Shown: positions 40,787 through 50,410 of the stretch, one piece after another
Layout of the letters: every line of letters starts with the position of its first letter
Numbering within the stretch: position 1 is the stretch's first letter
Assembly (NCBI GenBank): GCA_030408505.1
Contig: JAUHQI010000003.1
Location: 1-64,000, forward strand
Length of the DNA stretch: 64,000 nucleotides
Direction: 5' to 3'
From: Candidatus Sacchlamyda saccharinae
GTDB taxonomy: Bacteria > Chlamydiota > Chlamydiia > Chlamydiales > Rhabdochlamydiaceae
Position numbers and translations under genes: made by a program
Notes under the pieces: generated by a model
What the model saw: the letters and a program-made list of their open reading frames with translations, nothing else
Told to the model about the DNA's origin: nothing
Databases searched by the model: none

Positions 40787-42493
40787 CTATTTAGAAAACT
40801 TAATGATCCAGCCCTTCTTAGCGGGCTTAATATTGACGGTGATCACTTCGTAAGATTTACGACTGAAAACGCTCTGGATCGAGAAGAGTTGCTTTTCGGG
40901 GACGGGCCTTTTTTTGGTGAGGTAGATGCAAGGGACCATGTTGGGATCTTGGAAGGATCTGCTTTTTGAAACAAGTGTCTCAAATTTTTGGGGCGACTCG
41001 ATCCGGTGCAAGGAGTAGAAGACTCTTTGCGACCAGGGGAAGGCTCGTCTTTTGTACTGGGGAACCAAGAGATGGACGTTGGGTAGCACGCTTGTCAGGA
41101 GCCAGGCTTTGAGCGGGGTGGCCTCTTCGAGCATAAGAAGGGGGTTTTTAGTGCGGCGGACAAGGGTTTGATCGATGGTTTTTATAGGAATGAATGGGTG
41201 GATGAGTTTACGAGCAGAGAAGGAGAGGAGGTGGTCGGAGAGGCGGAAAAAGAGCGTCAAGGTGAAGAGGAAGGTCAGCGCTCCCATAATGATAAAGCTC
41301 TGCGCTGCAGTGAACTTGAAGACTTCATTAAACAAGAAGAGGGCAAGTGACGCGAGCAGCACACCAACAAAGCTTAAGAAATTGGATGCTGCTATGACGT
41401 GAGCCCTATTCTTTTCAGGGCTATGAATTTGGATAAATGCTTCGAATGGAACAACGAAGCTGCCTCCGCAAAATCCGATCAAAAAGAGAGCTGTGATGGC
41501 AAGGGGGAGCTTAAATGCGGATAGGGAGAGGACAAAGAAGAATATCGCAATGAGAAGGCCTGCAAAGCAAGTAAGGCCCAATTCGATGTGGTGTTTACGG
41601 GAAACTTTTCCAGCGAACCAAGCGCCAAAGGCGATGCCAAGTGCTGTCGTTAAAAAGAGATACCCTCCAGCTACTTCGGATAAGCCTAGTGATTGAATAG
41701 CAAAGGGGATAATATTGAGTTGGGTAAAGGCACCGACAAAGAGGAAAAATGCTCCTCCATAGATGCAAATGAGTAGATGTTTTTGTTGTCTTGAAGCTTT
41801 TAGCGTACGAAAGATTTCTCGAAAAAATAAAACATGAACTTTTTTCTCAGAGCCCTTCGGATCGGTGTGTTTGATTCCATAAGTGCTCAAAAACCCAATA
41901 ACTGCAACCAAGAGACAAAAGCCTCCGATTAAGACATAGTTGCGATTGGTGATGTCGGTCAAAAACGAAGCGAGGCCGGTTCCTGCAATAATAGCCAAAT
42001 AGGTACAAGAAGTGATGAGACCGTTTGCTTGTGAGACTTTATTTTTGGGTACGAGTTCTGGAATAATGCCATACTTGGGAGGGCCAAAAAAGGCGCTTTG
42101 CGTCGAGAGCAAGAATAAAAGGACGTAAGTACCCCAAGTAATTTTGAAGGCAAAGGCAGCAATAGCCACAAGCATGATCAAGATTTCGGTGAGCTTGATC
42201 ACAATGATCATCCTATTTTTGCTAAACTTATCGGCTAAGATCCCAGCCGCTGAAGAAAAAAGGAGAAAAGGGATCACAAAAATCGCACCAGCTATAGACA
42301 AGATGGTATTTGCGTGCTCAGGGCCATGGATCTGAATCAGGTAAAAAATCAGAACTAGCTTATAGATATTATCATTGAGCGCCCCACCAAACTGTGCGGC
42401 ATTTAAAAAGCCGAGAGAATACTTTTCTGGATTAGAAAACCCAGGATATTTTGACAACTTTGCATGCAATTTTTTAAGCATAAGAGTTATCAT
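40787..42493 (-). CDS. lplT: LplT/YgeD-type MFS transporter
   Basis: About 568 aa. The MFS core (about 25-420) has FLNAAQFGGALNDNIYKLVL, FSSAAGILADKFSKNRMIIV (loop 2-3 motif) and SAFFGPPKYGIIPELV, typical of lysophospholipid transporters that move lysophospholipids back across the inner membrane. A 150-residue cytosolic tail (KTIDQTLVRRTKNPLL.. to KKGWIIKFSK) goes beyond E. coli LplT. No acyltransferase domain was seen. ATG 42493 or 42481. It diverges from recC, as in C. trachomatis where ygeD (CT641) neighbours recC (CT640, recall). Confidence 0.85.
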   Translation of the reverse strand: MITLMLKKLHAKLSKYPGFSNPEKYSLGFLNAAQFGGALNDNIYKLVLIFYLIQIHGPEHANTILSIAGAIFVIPFLLFSSAAGILADKFSKNRMIIVIKLTEILIMLVAIAAFAFKITWGTYVLLFLLSTQSAFFGPPKYGIIPELVPKNKVSQANGLITSCTYLAIIAGTGLASFLTDITNRNYVLIGGFCLLVAVIGFLSTYGIKHTDPKGSEKKVHVLFFREIFRTLKASRQQKHLLICIYGGAFFLFVGAFTQLNIIPFAIQSLGLSEVAGGYLFLTTALGIAFGAWFAGKVSRKHHIELGLTCFAGLLIAIFFFVLSLSAFKLPLAITALFLIGFCGGSFVVPFEAFIQIHSPEKNRAHVIAASNFLSFVGVLLASLALFLFNEVFKFTAAQSFIIMGALTFLFTLTLFFRLSDHLLSFSARKLIHPFIPIKTIDQTLVRRTKNPLLMLEEATPLKAWLLTSVLPNVHLLVPQYKRRAFPWSQRVFYSLHRIESPQKFETLVSKSRSFQDPNMVPCIYLTKKRPVPEKQLFSIQSVFSRKSYEVITVNIKPAKKGWIIKFSK

Positions 42494-42503
42494 ACTTGAT
42501 GTT

Positions 42504-45224
42504 ATGACAAAAGGACAGATCCATTTTAGCAATGACCTCCATGCGTTGCTTCCTATTTTGCAGGAAAATCTCTACCCAGAGGGATTAGGCCCTTTTGAAA
42601 AGAGGCTCATCATTGTCCCGCATTTAAAACTCAAAACCACCCTGATGCAGGCATTAGCAAAAGAAATGCATGTGGCAGCTGGTCTTCAGATTGTCAATCT
42701 CAATCAGGGACTTGCCAAGGTGGCAAAAAAAAAATTGCCCAGTAGTTTAGAGCTCTCATTATTTTTGCAACACGAGCTCCTTCCCCTGATCGAGGGTGAG
42801 GAAGCTTTGCAGAGATACTTCACAAATGCAAAAGAAAAGCGAATCGGCCCTTTTTGCACGGCCTTGGCGAAGTATTTTTTGCGCTACGCAGCCTTTGGAA
42901 AAAATCCCTTACCGAAATGGCAAGAAACTTTGTGGCAAAAATGGAACTTCGAAATGCCCAAACTTGGGAAAACAAAATGGAAGATCCATCTTTTTGGGTT
43001 TTCATTTTTACCAGAAAGTTACTTTTCGTTTTTTGCGGGGCTCGACGCAAAATTTTATTTCTTTTCGCCGTGCGAAATTTTTTGGGGTGATTTTTATTCT
43101 AAGAATGAAAAATCTTTCTTGAGAAAGAAAGTGCCCGACGCACAGTTAGAATTTTTTGATCAGAGCTTTGATGAGCAAAACCCTCTTCTTACCAGTTTAG
43201 GAAAAATTGGTAGAAAGATGCACCTGATGGCTGAAGACACTCCTGCTTTGGAACACTATATCGAGCCAGCAGGAAACACTTGCCTTAGGTCTATACAAAG
43301 AGATCTTTTATCCGGTGGTAAGGGGGAATGGGTCTGTGACCCTTCCCTTGCTTTTTCCTCAGCCAGCTCGTTGATGCACGAGGCTGAAATAGTGCGCGAT
43401 CAGATCTACCGGCTACTTGAAACAACCGAGCCAAAAGAAATCCAGGTGTTTGCTCCCGACATCGCACCTTATGTTCCCTATATTAAAGCGGTGTTTGATG
43501 ATCTGCCTCATGCTATCAGCGATATCCCTCGGATCGAAGAAGACACCATCTGCGGTGGCTTTGCTAAAATGCTTGAGCTGCCCAAGAAACGGTTTGCTCT
43601 CGATGCGGTATGCGAGGTTCTATCACATTTCGATTTAGACCTTTCTTTAGTGCGCAGGTGGCTTGAAAAAGCAAACGTCAACTGGGGATTTTCTAGGGGG
43701 CAGCGAAAAACTTTTTACCTGCAAGATGCTTTAGAAATACATGCAGAAAGTGGAGAGGGAACTTTTGAAGAGGGGATAAACGCCCTCCTATATGGGCTGG
43801 GCCACTTGGAAGGGTTGCAGGCCATTGGCCAAGCAGACATTGGCGAATTCAATCGGTTCTACCAGACGATCCATTCCCTTGTTGATGACTTAGCACCCCT
43901 ATACGATGCAACCAAGTGGACCATTCCTACCTGGCTCCGTTACTTTGCCTGTCTACTCGAGTGTTACTTTCCCATCGATCCTACCTACGATTTGTACAAA
44001 GAATTCATAGACCTTGCTGCCTCTTTAGATCATCTCGATCAAGAAAAAGTCCCCTTCGAGGGGGTGGAAAGGGTTTTAGAGAACCTGTTTAACAAAAAGT
44101 GTAAAAGCCACCAGCCTCCCCATCTGCAAGCGATCCGTTTCGCTTCTCTTGCAGAGGGTGTCATTGAGCCGAGCAAGGCGATTTTTCTTCTCGGCATGCA
44201 AGAAGATCACTTCCCGCGCAAAGAAGAAAAAGCCTCTCTCTACATGGGGGAAAAAGCCTTTCGTCCCACATCAAGTGCTACCGATCACTACCTACTTTTG
44301 CAGGCGCTCACTTCTGCAAAAACATTTTTCTCCGTGAGCTATCAAAGGGAAGGGGCTCTCTCACTTGTTGTTCAAGAGCTTTTGCAGACCATCACCAATG
44401 CTAAAGTGTCCCACCCAAAGCGGATTTCTCCACTCTTCTCCAGCGAGAAGAAAGCCCCCCTCATCCCCTCATTTTATGAGCCTACTGCCCTTAAGCTCGA
44501 CTCGCTCACTCCAATGGAAATCGACATAAAAAAGCTCTTTAAATTTGCCAAGCACCCTTTGCGCTATTACCTCCATGAAATTCTGGGGATCTACCCCAAT
44601 TTTAAACAAGAAAACCAGAAGGAATTCTTGCTCGATCCCTTGTCAAAACACATCCTTGTGCGCGCAAAGCTAGCAAATCAAGAAAGCGATCTTCCCCTTC
44701 CTAGCCACCTTCTAAGGCCTTTGGCAGACCTGCAAATAGAAACCGAAGTGGAAGAGTGGAAAGAGGCCATGGAAGCTTTTGGAATTAAGAAAATCGAAAG
44801 CAAACACATCGATATACAAGTAGGTCCCGTCCGCCTCTATGGGACCTGTGAATTTTTCTCAGAGCAGGGGCTCCTCGTGCGGGGCAAAAACACACTAGAA
44901 GACCAGATCAGATTTTTGCCTCAAGGTCTTTTGATGAAACATTTGGGACTGCCCCTCCTTTTCACCAAGGACCACTCAACCTTCACCCCCACAGCCGATC
45001 TAGAAAAATATCTCGCCTACTTCCAACTCGCTCAAAAGCACCCTTCCCCACTTGTACCCGCCTTAGCCAAAGCCCTCTTGCAAAAATCAGCCTTCAAACC
45101 CGTAGAGGACGAGATTTTTGCCTACTTAAATCTACGCGATCCTCTCCCCGATAATACGGTCATCAAACACAACTGGAGCCCGCTTTTGCAACAAGTACTT
45201 GGAGGTGCGCTTGCAGAAGTTTGA
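42504..45224 (+). CDS. recC: Exodeoxyribonuclease V gamma subunit RecC
   Basis: 906 aa. RecC recognises Chi-like sites and splits the duplex in RecBCD. It lacks helicase motifs but keeps the diverged helicase fold: FEKRLIIVPHLKLKTTLMQAL at the N-terminus, KIHLFGFSFLPESYFSF, IFLLGMQEDHFPRK and SSATDHYLLLQAL. These are RecC family signatures. Shorter than E. coli RecC (about 1120 aa), as usual in Chlamydiae. ATG 42504 (MTKGQIHFSND) is preferred; the frame runs to 42375 but would cross the divergent gene. First gene of recC-recB-recD. Confidence 0.9.
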   Translation: MTKGQIHFSNDLHALLPILQENLYPEGLGPFEKRLIIVPHLKLKTTLMQALAKEMHVAAGLQIVNLNQGLAKVAKKKLPSSLELSLFLQHELLPLIEGEEALQRYFTNAKEKRIGPFCTALAKYFLRYAAFGKNPLPKWQETLWQKWNFEMPKLGKTKWKIHLFGFSFLPESYFSFFAGLDAKFYFFSPCEIFWGDFYSKNEKSFLRKKVPDAQLEFFDQSFDEQNPLLTSLGKIGRKMHLMAEDTPALEHYIEPAGNTCLRSIQRDLLSGGKGEWVCDPSLAFSSASSLMHEAEIVRDQIYRLLETTEPKEIQVFAPDIAPYVPYIKAVFDDLPHAISDIPRIEEDTICGGFAKMLELPKKRFALDAVCEVLSHFDLDLSLVRRWLEKANVNWGFSRGQRKTFYLQDALEIHAESGEGTFEEGINALLYGLGHLEGLQAIGQADIGEFNRFYQTIHSLVDDLAPLYDATKWTIPTWLRYFACLLECYFPIDPTYDLYKEFIDLAASLDHLDQEKVPFEGVERVLENLFNKKCKSHQPPHLQAIRFASLAEGVIEPSKAIFLLGMQEDHFPRKEEKASLYMGEKAFRPTSSATDHYLLLQALTSAKTFFSVSYQREGALSLVVQELLQTITNAKVSHPKRISPLFSSEKKAPLIPSFYEPTALKLDSLTPMEIDIKKLFKFAKHPLRYYLHEILGIYPNFKQENQKEFLLDPLSKHILVRAKLANQESDLPLPSHLLRPLADLQIETEVEEWKEAMEAFGIKKIESKHIDIQVGPVRLYGTCEFFSEQGLLVRGKNTLEDQIRFLPQGLLMKHLGLPLLFTKDHSTFTPTADLEKYLAYFQLAQKHPSPLVPALAKALLQKSAFKPVEDEIFAYLNLRDPLPDNTVIKHNWSPLLQQVLGGALAEV

Positions 45225-47730
45225 TATTTTAGACCCAGAGCTTAACGTTTTTGAGAGCAGATTTTTAGAAGCCTCAGCAGGCACTGGCAAAACCTTTGCG
45301 ATCGAACACCTAGTTGCGAGGCTGACCAAAAAAATTCCCCTTGAGCAAATTCTGGCCGTCACCTTCACAAGAGAAGCTGCCCTAGAGATGAAAGAGCGGA
45401 TCCGCGCCAAATGCTCTGCCGAAGAAATGAATGTGTTTACCATTCATGGATTTTGTCATCAGAGCTTGAGCGAATTTGCCTTTGAAGCAGCTACCCCCAT
45501 TCAAATGGGCGGGCCAGATACGCCCGATCATTTGCAAGAGATGGAGCAGACGATCGAAGACTTTTTCCGCACAGGCGAAGAAGAATATGCAGAAGACGTC
45601 ACCGCTTTAATGAGAGGGGCTCGCTACGATCTGGGTCGCCTCAAAACTAAAATCGTTTTCGCAATCGAAAAGAAAGGCCCCACCGGTGATGAGCCCCTCG
45701 ACCGGGTAGCAGCTGCTTGCAAAAAACGTTGGGAGATCAAAGCCAAGCGGGGGGACCACTTTAGCTTCGATGACCTTCTGATCCAAATGGAAAAAGCTTT
45801 GGCCATCCCTGCCTTTTTAGAAAAAGTGCGCGCCAAATACAAAGCCGTTATCGTCGATGAATTCCAAGACACCGACCCAATTCAGTGGTCCATATTCGAA
45901 AAACTATTCCTCAACACCCACCTCCTCTACCTAGTGGGTGACCCCAAGCAATCGATCTACGGATTTCGCAGCGCCGATATCTACACCTATCTTCGAGCAA
46001 AAAAAGCCCTCGGCGAAAAAAAACTCGTTTTCCTCGACACCAACTACCGGAGCAGCCCCCAACTCATCGATGCTCTCAACGACCTCTTCACTAAAAAGCC
46101 CGATTGGATCGATCTCCCCTCAGACCCTGGCTCCCTCATTTATCATCCCGTGAATGCTGGCCGTGATCAAAACCACATCGAAGAACCCCCTATTACCTAC
46201 TTTGGCTTGCAAGCAGACCCCGGGCGGATGAGAAGTTGGCCTACCAAAGCCCTTGAAGAGGAAAAAATCTTTCCCTACATCGCCAGCAAAATCCTCTTCC
46301 ACGAAAAGCAGTTCGCCTTTTCTGATATGGTCGTCCTCATTAAAGACCGCTACCAAGCCCAGCGTCTGCAACTCTTTTTCCAAAAATATAACATCCCCTC
46401 CTCCATCAAGCGGACACTTCACTTGGCCCAATCACGTGGCTATTTAGCCATGGAAATACTCCTCAAAGCCATCGTCCACCCTGACAATAACGCCCACGTG
46501 CAAGCCGCCCTCAAAGGTCCCCTCCTAAAAGAAGGTGATAACCCCTTCGTCGCCCTTTCCGATCTATTTAAAGAGAAAGGATTTGCCGCCACCTACGCCC
46601 ACTTCATTAAACACCATTTTAATGGAGACCCCTCCCTTTTCCTTGAAGTGAGACAAACTGCAGAGCTCTTGATGCAAGAGAAAGAGAGTGAACTTCTCCA
46701 CAAGATGCACCACTTCAAGCAAGTGAGCCCTGAAATGGACCCACGCCTCTCCCTTCGTCTTGGCGATGATGAGAATGAAGTAGCTATTATGACCACCTTT
46801 GCCAGTAAGGGACTGGAGTATTCCATCGTCTTTGCTCTTGACCTGGCAAGTAGTAGTAGCAAAGAGACCCAAGATTCAGAGAAAATGCGCAAACTCTACG
46901 TCGCCTTTACCCGCGCAAAAGAAAAGCTCTACATCCCTCGCTTCATCAACGCCGCAAAAAGATTCCCCTTATCTCCTATCGAAAACTTCTTCCAAGACAT
47001 AGACGTCTCCATCGAGTGGATCGAAGACATCTCCCTAAAACCCTACGCTCCAAAGCAAGAAACGCTACCCACTCCTCCCTCCAAACCCCATTACAACTAT
47101 CCGGTAGAAACCCTTACCTCCTTTACCTCTCTTGCCAAACCCCATGCCCACACACTCCTCTTTGAAGAGTACAAGCTCCAAGACCTATCGACCAAAACCC
47201 TCCACACCTTGCCCCTTGGCGCCGAAACCGGAACCGTCATCCACGCCATCTTTGAAAACTACTTTGAAAACCCAAACCAAACCATCGAGCAAGTCGTCTG
47301 CGAAACCCTCACCGGGACCCACCTCGAAGGGTGGGAAGAGATCCTCTCCGACATGGCTCTAAACACACTCCATATGCCCCTGATCGACAACTTCACCCTC
47401 TCACAGCTCAAAGAAGGAGAATACTTCCAAGAGATGGAGTTCCTCTTTCCCCAAGAAAACCAGTGGATCAAAGGCTTTGCTGACCTCGTCTTCAAAAGAG
47501 ACGACACCTTCTACATCCTCGACTGGAAAACCAACTGGCTTGGCCCCACAGACGACCATTACACCCCCGAAAGGCTCCACAAAGCTATGAACGAGCACGA
47601 CTACTACCTCCAAGCCAAGCTCTATTCCGAAGCACTCCACCGCTATGTCAAGCCGCTTTACAAAAACCCCCAATTCGGCGGCGCCATCTACGTATTTTTA
47701 AGAGGAGGAAAAACCATTGGGACTTGCTAA
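45211..47730 (+). CDS. recB: Exodeoxyribonuclease V beta subunit RecB
   Basis: 839 aa. UvrD/RecB-type helicase with a C-terminal nuclease. LEASAGTGKTFAIEHLVARL (motif I), VIVDEFQDTDPIQW (II), LVGDPKQSIYGFR (III), FLDTNYRSSP (IV), TTFASKGLEYSIVFAL (V) and LYVAFTRAKEKLY (VI). Nuclease: GFADLVFKRDDTFYILDWKTNW and YYLQAKLYSEAL. It is shorter than E. coli RecB (1180 aa). TTG 45211 follows GGAGG by 5 nt, overlapping recC by 14 bp. Loads RecA and degrades double-strand ends. Confidence 0.95.
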   Translation: MQKFDILDPELNVFESRFLEASAGTGKTFAIEHLVARLTKKIPLEQILAVTFTREAALEMKERIRAKCSAEEMNVFTIHGFCHQSLSEFAFEAATPIQMGGPDTPDHLQEMEQTIEDFFRTGEEEYAEDVTALMRGARYDLGRLKTKIVFAIEKKGPTGDEPLDRVAAACKKRWEIKAKRGDHFSFDDLLIQMEKALAIPAFLEKVRAKYKAVIVDEFQDTDPIQWSIFEKLFLNTHLLYLVGDPKQSIYGFRSADIYTYLRAKKALGEKKLVFLDTNYRSSPQLIDALNDLFTKKPDWIDLPSDPGSLIYHPVNAGRDQNHIEEPPITYFGLQADPGRMRSWPTKALEEEKIFPYIASKILFHEKQFAFSDMVVLIKDRYQAQRLQLFFQKYNIPSSIKRTLHLAQSRGYLAMEILLKAIVHPDNNAHVQAALKGPLLKEGDNPFVALSDLFKEKGFAATYAHFIKHHFNGDPSLFLEVRQTAELLMQEKESELLHKMHHFKQVSPEMDPRLSLRLGDDENEVAIMTTFASKGLEYSIVFALDLASSSSKETQDSEKMRKLYVAFTRAKEKLYIPRFINAAKRFPLSPIENFFQDIDVSIEWIEDISLKPYAPKQETLPTPPSKPHYNYPVETLTSFTSLAKPHAHTLLFEEYKLQDLSTKTLHTLPLGAETGTVIHAIFENYFENPNQTIEQVVCETLTGTHLEGWEEILSDMALNTLHMPLIDNFTLSQLKEGEYFQEMEFLFPQENQWIKGFADLVFKRDDTFYILDWKTNWLGPTDDHYTPERLHKAMNEHDYYLQAKLYSEALHRYVKPLYKNPQFGGAIYVFLRGGKTIGTC

Positions 47731-48994
47731 ACAAAAACTGTTTGGAGAAAAAAAACAACTCCCCTTGCAAACCTGCATCGATAAAGGGATCTTCCTCCCC
47801 ATAGATGTCGCCTACGCACAGCTCATCGATCCAGAAAACATACCTCTGCAAGCCGCCCTCCTCAAGGCCGCGCGCGAGGGCCACCTCTGCTTTGAAAAAA
47901 GTCTCATTGAAGACCCCGCTCTTCTCTCCCTCCTGCCTGATGGCCGCCACTACCTCCCCAAATACCAACAAATCGAAGAGACCATTGTCTCCCATGTGAA
48001 AAGACTCACCAACCTCTCCATCATCACTGGGGGCCCTGGCACCGGCAAAACCTACACTGCCACCCAAATTATCCAGGAGGCTAAAACCAAAACCATTGTG
48101 GCTGCCCCCACTGGTAAAGCTGCCGCTCATCTCCTGAGTAAAATCGACCTCCCTATTAAAGGAGGCACCCTCCACTCCCTCCTCACAGACGAGCCCCTCG
48201 ATGCCGAGCTCATCATCGTCGACGAGTGCTCGATGATCGACCCCATCCTCTTTGCCCGGCTCCTCTCTAGCACTCCTACAGATGCAACCCTCATCCTTAT
48301 GGGCGACGTCCACCAACTCCCCGCCGTAGAAGGGGGCAGCGTTTTCAAAGACCTCATCGATTCGGGAAAAATCCCCACCACTACCCTCACCAAATGCCAC
48401 CGGTCCGACCAAAAAGAGATCCTCGATCTAGCCACCGCCATTCTTAATAACACCACAAGCGACATCCGCAACATCCACCTCGGCTTTTCCCAAAACAACA
48501 TCGAAAAAATCTACCAAAACCTCTGGAGCCACGTAAAAGACAAAGATTTCTCCACCTTTCGGATCCTCTCAACTCTCCGCAAAGGCCCCCTTGGCACCGA
48601 CGCCCTCAACCGCTTCCTCTACGAGAAGTTCTCTCCTGCAGAAAACTACCCCATCCTCATCACCCGCAACGACAAAAAAACCGGCCTCTCTAATGGAGAG
48701 ACCGGCCTCCTCTCAAACAACATCGCCACCTTCGGCGATCTTCAAATCCCCAAATCCCAGTTACCCCCCTTCGAGTATGCCTACTGCATCTCCGTCCATA
48801 AGAGCCAAGGGAGCGAGTACGACGATGTCCTCCTCCTCGTCCCTGACGGCTCTGAGAGCTTCGGCAAAGAAGTCCTCTACACCGCCGTCACCCGTGCCAA
48901 GCACACCCTCCACATCGACGGGAGCCTTGCTCCCATCATCTCCGCCCTAACCTCTTCAACCACAAGACTTTCAGGAATTTCCTCCAAGCTCTAG
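47717..48994 (+). CDS. recD: Exodeoxyribonuclease V alpha subunit RecD
   Basis: 425-aa 5'-3' helicase of RecBCD. ITGGPGTGKTYTATQI (Walker A), ELIIVDECSMIDPILFARLL (Walker B), LMGDVHQLPAVEGGSVFKDL (motif III), and YCISVHKSQGSEYDDVLLLVP and VLYTAVTRAKHTLHI (V-VI). It is shorter than E. coli RecD (608 aa) at the N-terminus. TTG 47717 has AGAGGAGG 5-8 nt upstream. It overlaps recB by 14 bp, completing a recCBD operon with tight coupling. Confidence 0.95.
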   Translation: MGLAKQKLFGEKKQLPLQTCIDKGIFLPIDVAYAQLIDPENIPLQAALLKAAREGHLCFEKSLIEDPALLSLLPDGRHYLPKYQQIEETIVSHVKRLTNLSIITGGPGTGKTYTATQIIQEAKTKTIVAAPTGKAAAHLLSKIDLPIKGGTLHSLLTDEPLDAELIIVDECSMIDPILFARLLSSTPTDATLILMGDVHQLPAVEGGSVFKDLIDSGKIPTTTLTKCHRSDQKEILDLATAILNNTTSDIRNIHLGFSQNNIEKIYQNLWSHVKDKDFSTFRILSTLRKGPLGTDALNRFLYEKFSPAENYPILITRNDKKTGLSNGETGLLSNNIATFGDLQIPKSQLPPFEYAYCISVHKSQGSEYDDVLLLVPDGSESFGKEVLYTAVTRAKHTLHIDGSLAPIISALTSSTTRLSGISSKL

Positions 48995-49014
48995 ATAGAA
49001 CTGTAATAATTTAT

Positions 49015-49044
49015 TTGACATAATATATAAATATTCGATATTAT
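49015..49044 (+). promoter_or_regulatory. Promoter of the RING-like gene pair
   Basis: TTGACA (49015-49020), an 18-nt spacer and TATTAT (49039-49044). A 5' leader of about 27 nt lacks a clear ribosome site before ATG 49078. Confidence 0.5.
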
Positions 49045-49077
49045 TATAAGGTAATTTAACTAAAAAATGGTTTTTAT

Positions 49078-49293
49078 ATGAGTTTAGAAGTTTGTATTGC
49101 AAAAGGGAGAGACAACTTTTGCGGAGAGTGTAGAAATTTCATTCCCGCTGGGGCTGAGGCTGTTGGACATGGAGATATTGAAGAAAAGATTGTGCATTTA
49201 GTACATCTACATTGTGCGGAAAAAAGAAACAAGGGCGATGACCCCCGATGTTCCCTATGCGCAAAAGAGATTACCCATTTATCCGAGAAATAG
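49078..49293 (+). CDS. 71-aa RING-like zinc-binding protein
   Basis: C15-x2-C18, then H40-x2-H43-x2-C46 and C58-x2-C61 (in FCGECRNFI, VHLVHLHCAEK and RCSLCAKEI). This is a RING/U-box-like cross-brace with one ligand unclear. It resembles the first 70 residues of the next gene (CPVCQDAIG, CHFHKDCAREW, CPICKAG), so the two are probably diverged duplicates. It has no tail beyond the finger. It could be an E3-like adaptor or a zinc protein of other use. Confidence 0.65.
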   Translation: MSLEVCIAKGRDNFCGECRNFIPAGAEAVGHGDIEEKIVHLVHLHCAEKRNKGDDPRCSLCAKEITHLSEK

Positions 49294-49370
49294 CATTATT
49301 TACATCTGGGTGCATTAATTGATTAATTGTGATAAAATATTAAAAACTTAAAAATAATAGGAGAGGGAAA

Positions 49371-50093
49371 ATGGCAGGTTACTTAGGTGTTTGTATAGAT
49401 CATACAACCACGTGTCCAGTATGTCAGGATGCAATTGGTCCAGAAAATAAAGATGTAGTTACACATATGAATCCTTCGAATATTCAAGAGGGCGCTGGCT
49501 GTCATTTTCACAAAGACTGTGCGCGTGAATGGGCTTTACAGAAAGACGAATGCCCTATTTGCAAAGCAGGAATTAGACCGCAGTCTATTCTTTCACCTGC
49601 CGATATTCGAGAAAGAGAAGCTATGAGAAAAGCAGAAGTTGTTATAGAAGAAGCAGATCAATCAAGTGAAGATGAGCGTCTCGCTCGTGAGCTTGCTGCG
49701 GATCAAGGTGGAGCTGGGGCCGGTACGCCTGATTTTGGAGATGATATAGATCCTGCAACTGCCGCTGCAATTGCAGCAGCTGTTGCTGATGACGAAGTCG
49801 ATGGCTTTGGAGCTCGAGCTGCTATGTCAGATGCAGATGCAGTTGCTGCTGCAATAGCAGCAAGTCTTGGAGATGGGGGCGGTTCGGGAGCAGGCGCTGG
49901 TGCTGCGGCCTCTCCTCCTGTTAGAAGAAGAGCGGCACCAGCTGCAGCAGCGCCTGCCTCTGCGCCGGTCGCTGTTGGCGGGGTTGCGCCGGTGATGCGA
50001 GATAGATGCAATCAAGCTCTTGCGCTACTGGCTGGAGTAGCCGGGGCAGTTGCGGCGGTTAGTTTTACGATACTGCTATCGAGAGAGAATTAA
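49371..50093 (+). CDS. RING-H2 protein with UIM-like segment and C-terminal membrane anchor
   Basis: 240 aa. RING-H2-type finger at 15-64: C15-x2-C18, C44-H45-x-H47-x2-C50, C61-x2-C64, with the conserved Trp after C50 (CAREW) and CPICKAG. Then EDERLARELAADQ (about 100-112) and two UIM-like helices: DPATAAAIAAAV, and SDADAVAAAIAASLGD, which matches the acidic..A..S pattern. A 60-residue Ala/Gly/Pro linker follows, then a hydrophobic end (ALALLAGVAGAVAAVSFTILL) as a tail anchor. This is an ubiquitin-ligase-like architecture, expected to act in the host. GGAGAGGG precedes ATG. It overlaps rpsT by 4 bp at the 3' end. Confidence 0.8.
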   Translation: MAGYLGVCIDHTTTCPVCQDAIGPENKDVVTHMNPSNIQEGAGCHFHKDCAREWALQKDECPICKAGIRPQSILSPADIREREAMRKAEVVIEEADQSSEDERLARELAADQGGAGAGTPDFGDDIDPATAAAIAAAVADDEVDGFGARAAMSDADAVAAAIAASLGDGGGSGAGAGAAASPPVRRRAAPAAAAPASAPVAVGGVAPVMRDRCNQALALLAGVAGAVAAVSFTILLSREN

Positions 50094-50353
50094 GCGTTGC
50101 GGGAGAATTTGCTTTTGAGGCGCGAGACCTTGTTGAGCTTGTAGATCCCCATCTTAACTCCTTTGTCAAGCAGCGAAAAAACACTATTGAGACGGACTTT
50201 TACTTCCGTTTCATTTTTTTCGCCCTCAAGAGAACGGATAGCGGTCTTTACTTTTGATTTGAAGGAGCGGTTGTGAGCTCTTTTCTTCTCATTTTGGATG
50301 TCCCGCTTCAATGCTGTAGGACGTTTTGTTTTAGCTTTTTTTTCTTCTGCCAT
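50090..50353 (-). CDS. rpsT: 30S ribosomal protein S20
   Basis: 87 aa. MAEEKKAKTKRPTALKRDIQ, NEKKRAHNRSFKSKVKTAIR and LNKVSRLKSKF are the S20 pattern, which binds 16S rRNA in early assembly. ATG 50353 has AAAGGAAATAGAAG upstream; a longer frame to 50386 is not S20-like. In C. trachomatis rpsT also lies near rpoD (recall). Confidence 0.95.
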   Translation of the reverse strand: MAEEKKAKTKRPTALKRDIQNEKKRAHNRSFKSKVKTAIRSLEGEKNETEVKVRLNSVFSLLDKGVKMGIYKLNKVSRLKSKFSRNA

Positions 50354-50410
50354 AATTCTTCTATTTCCTTTAGAATCGAAAGACAATAATCATAGAGGAT
50401 AGGCTTAAAT

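Noticed and set aside
47648-48412. 254-codon open frame antisense to recD
   Set aside because: It lies wholly opposite a clear RecD with all helicase motifs, has no ribosome site, and its Glu/Gly/Asp-rich sequence reflects the C-rich recD codons.
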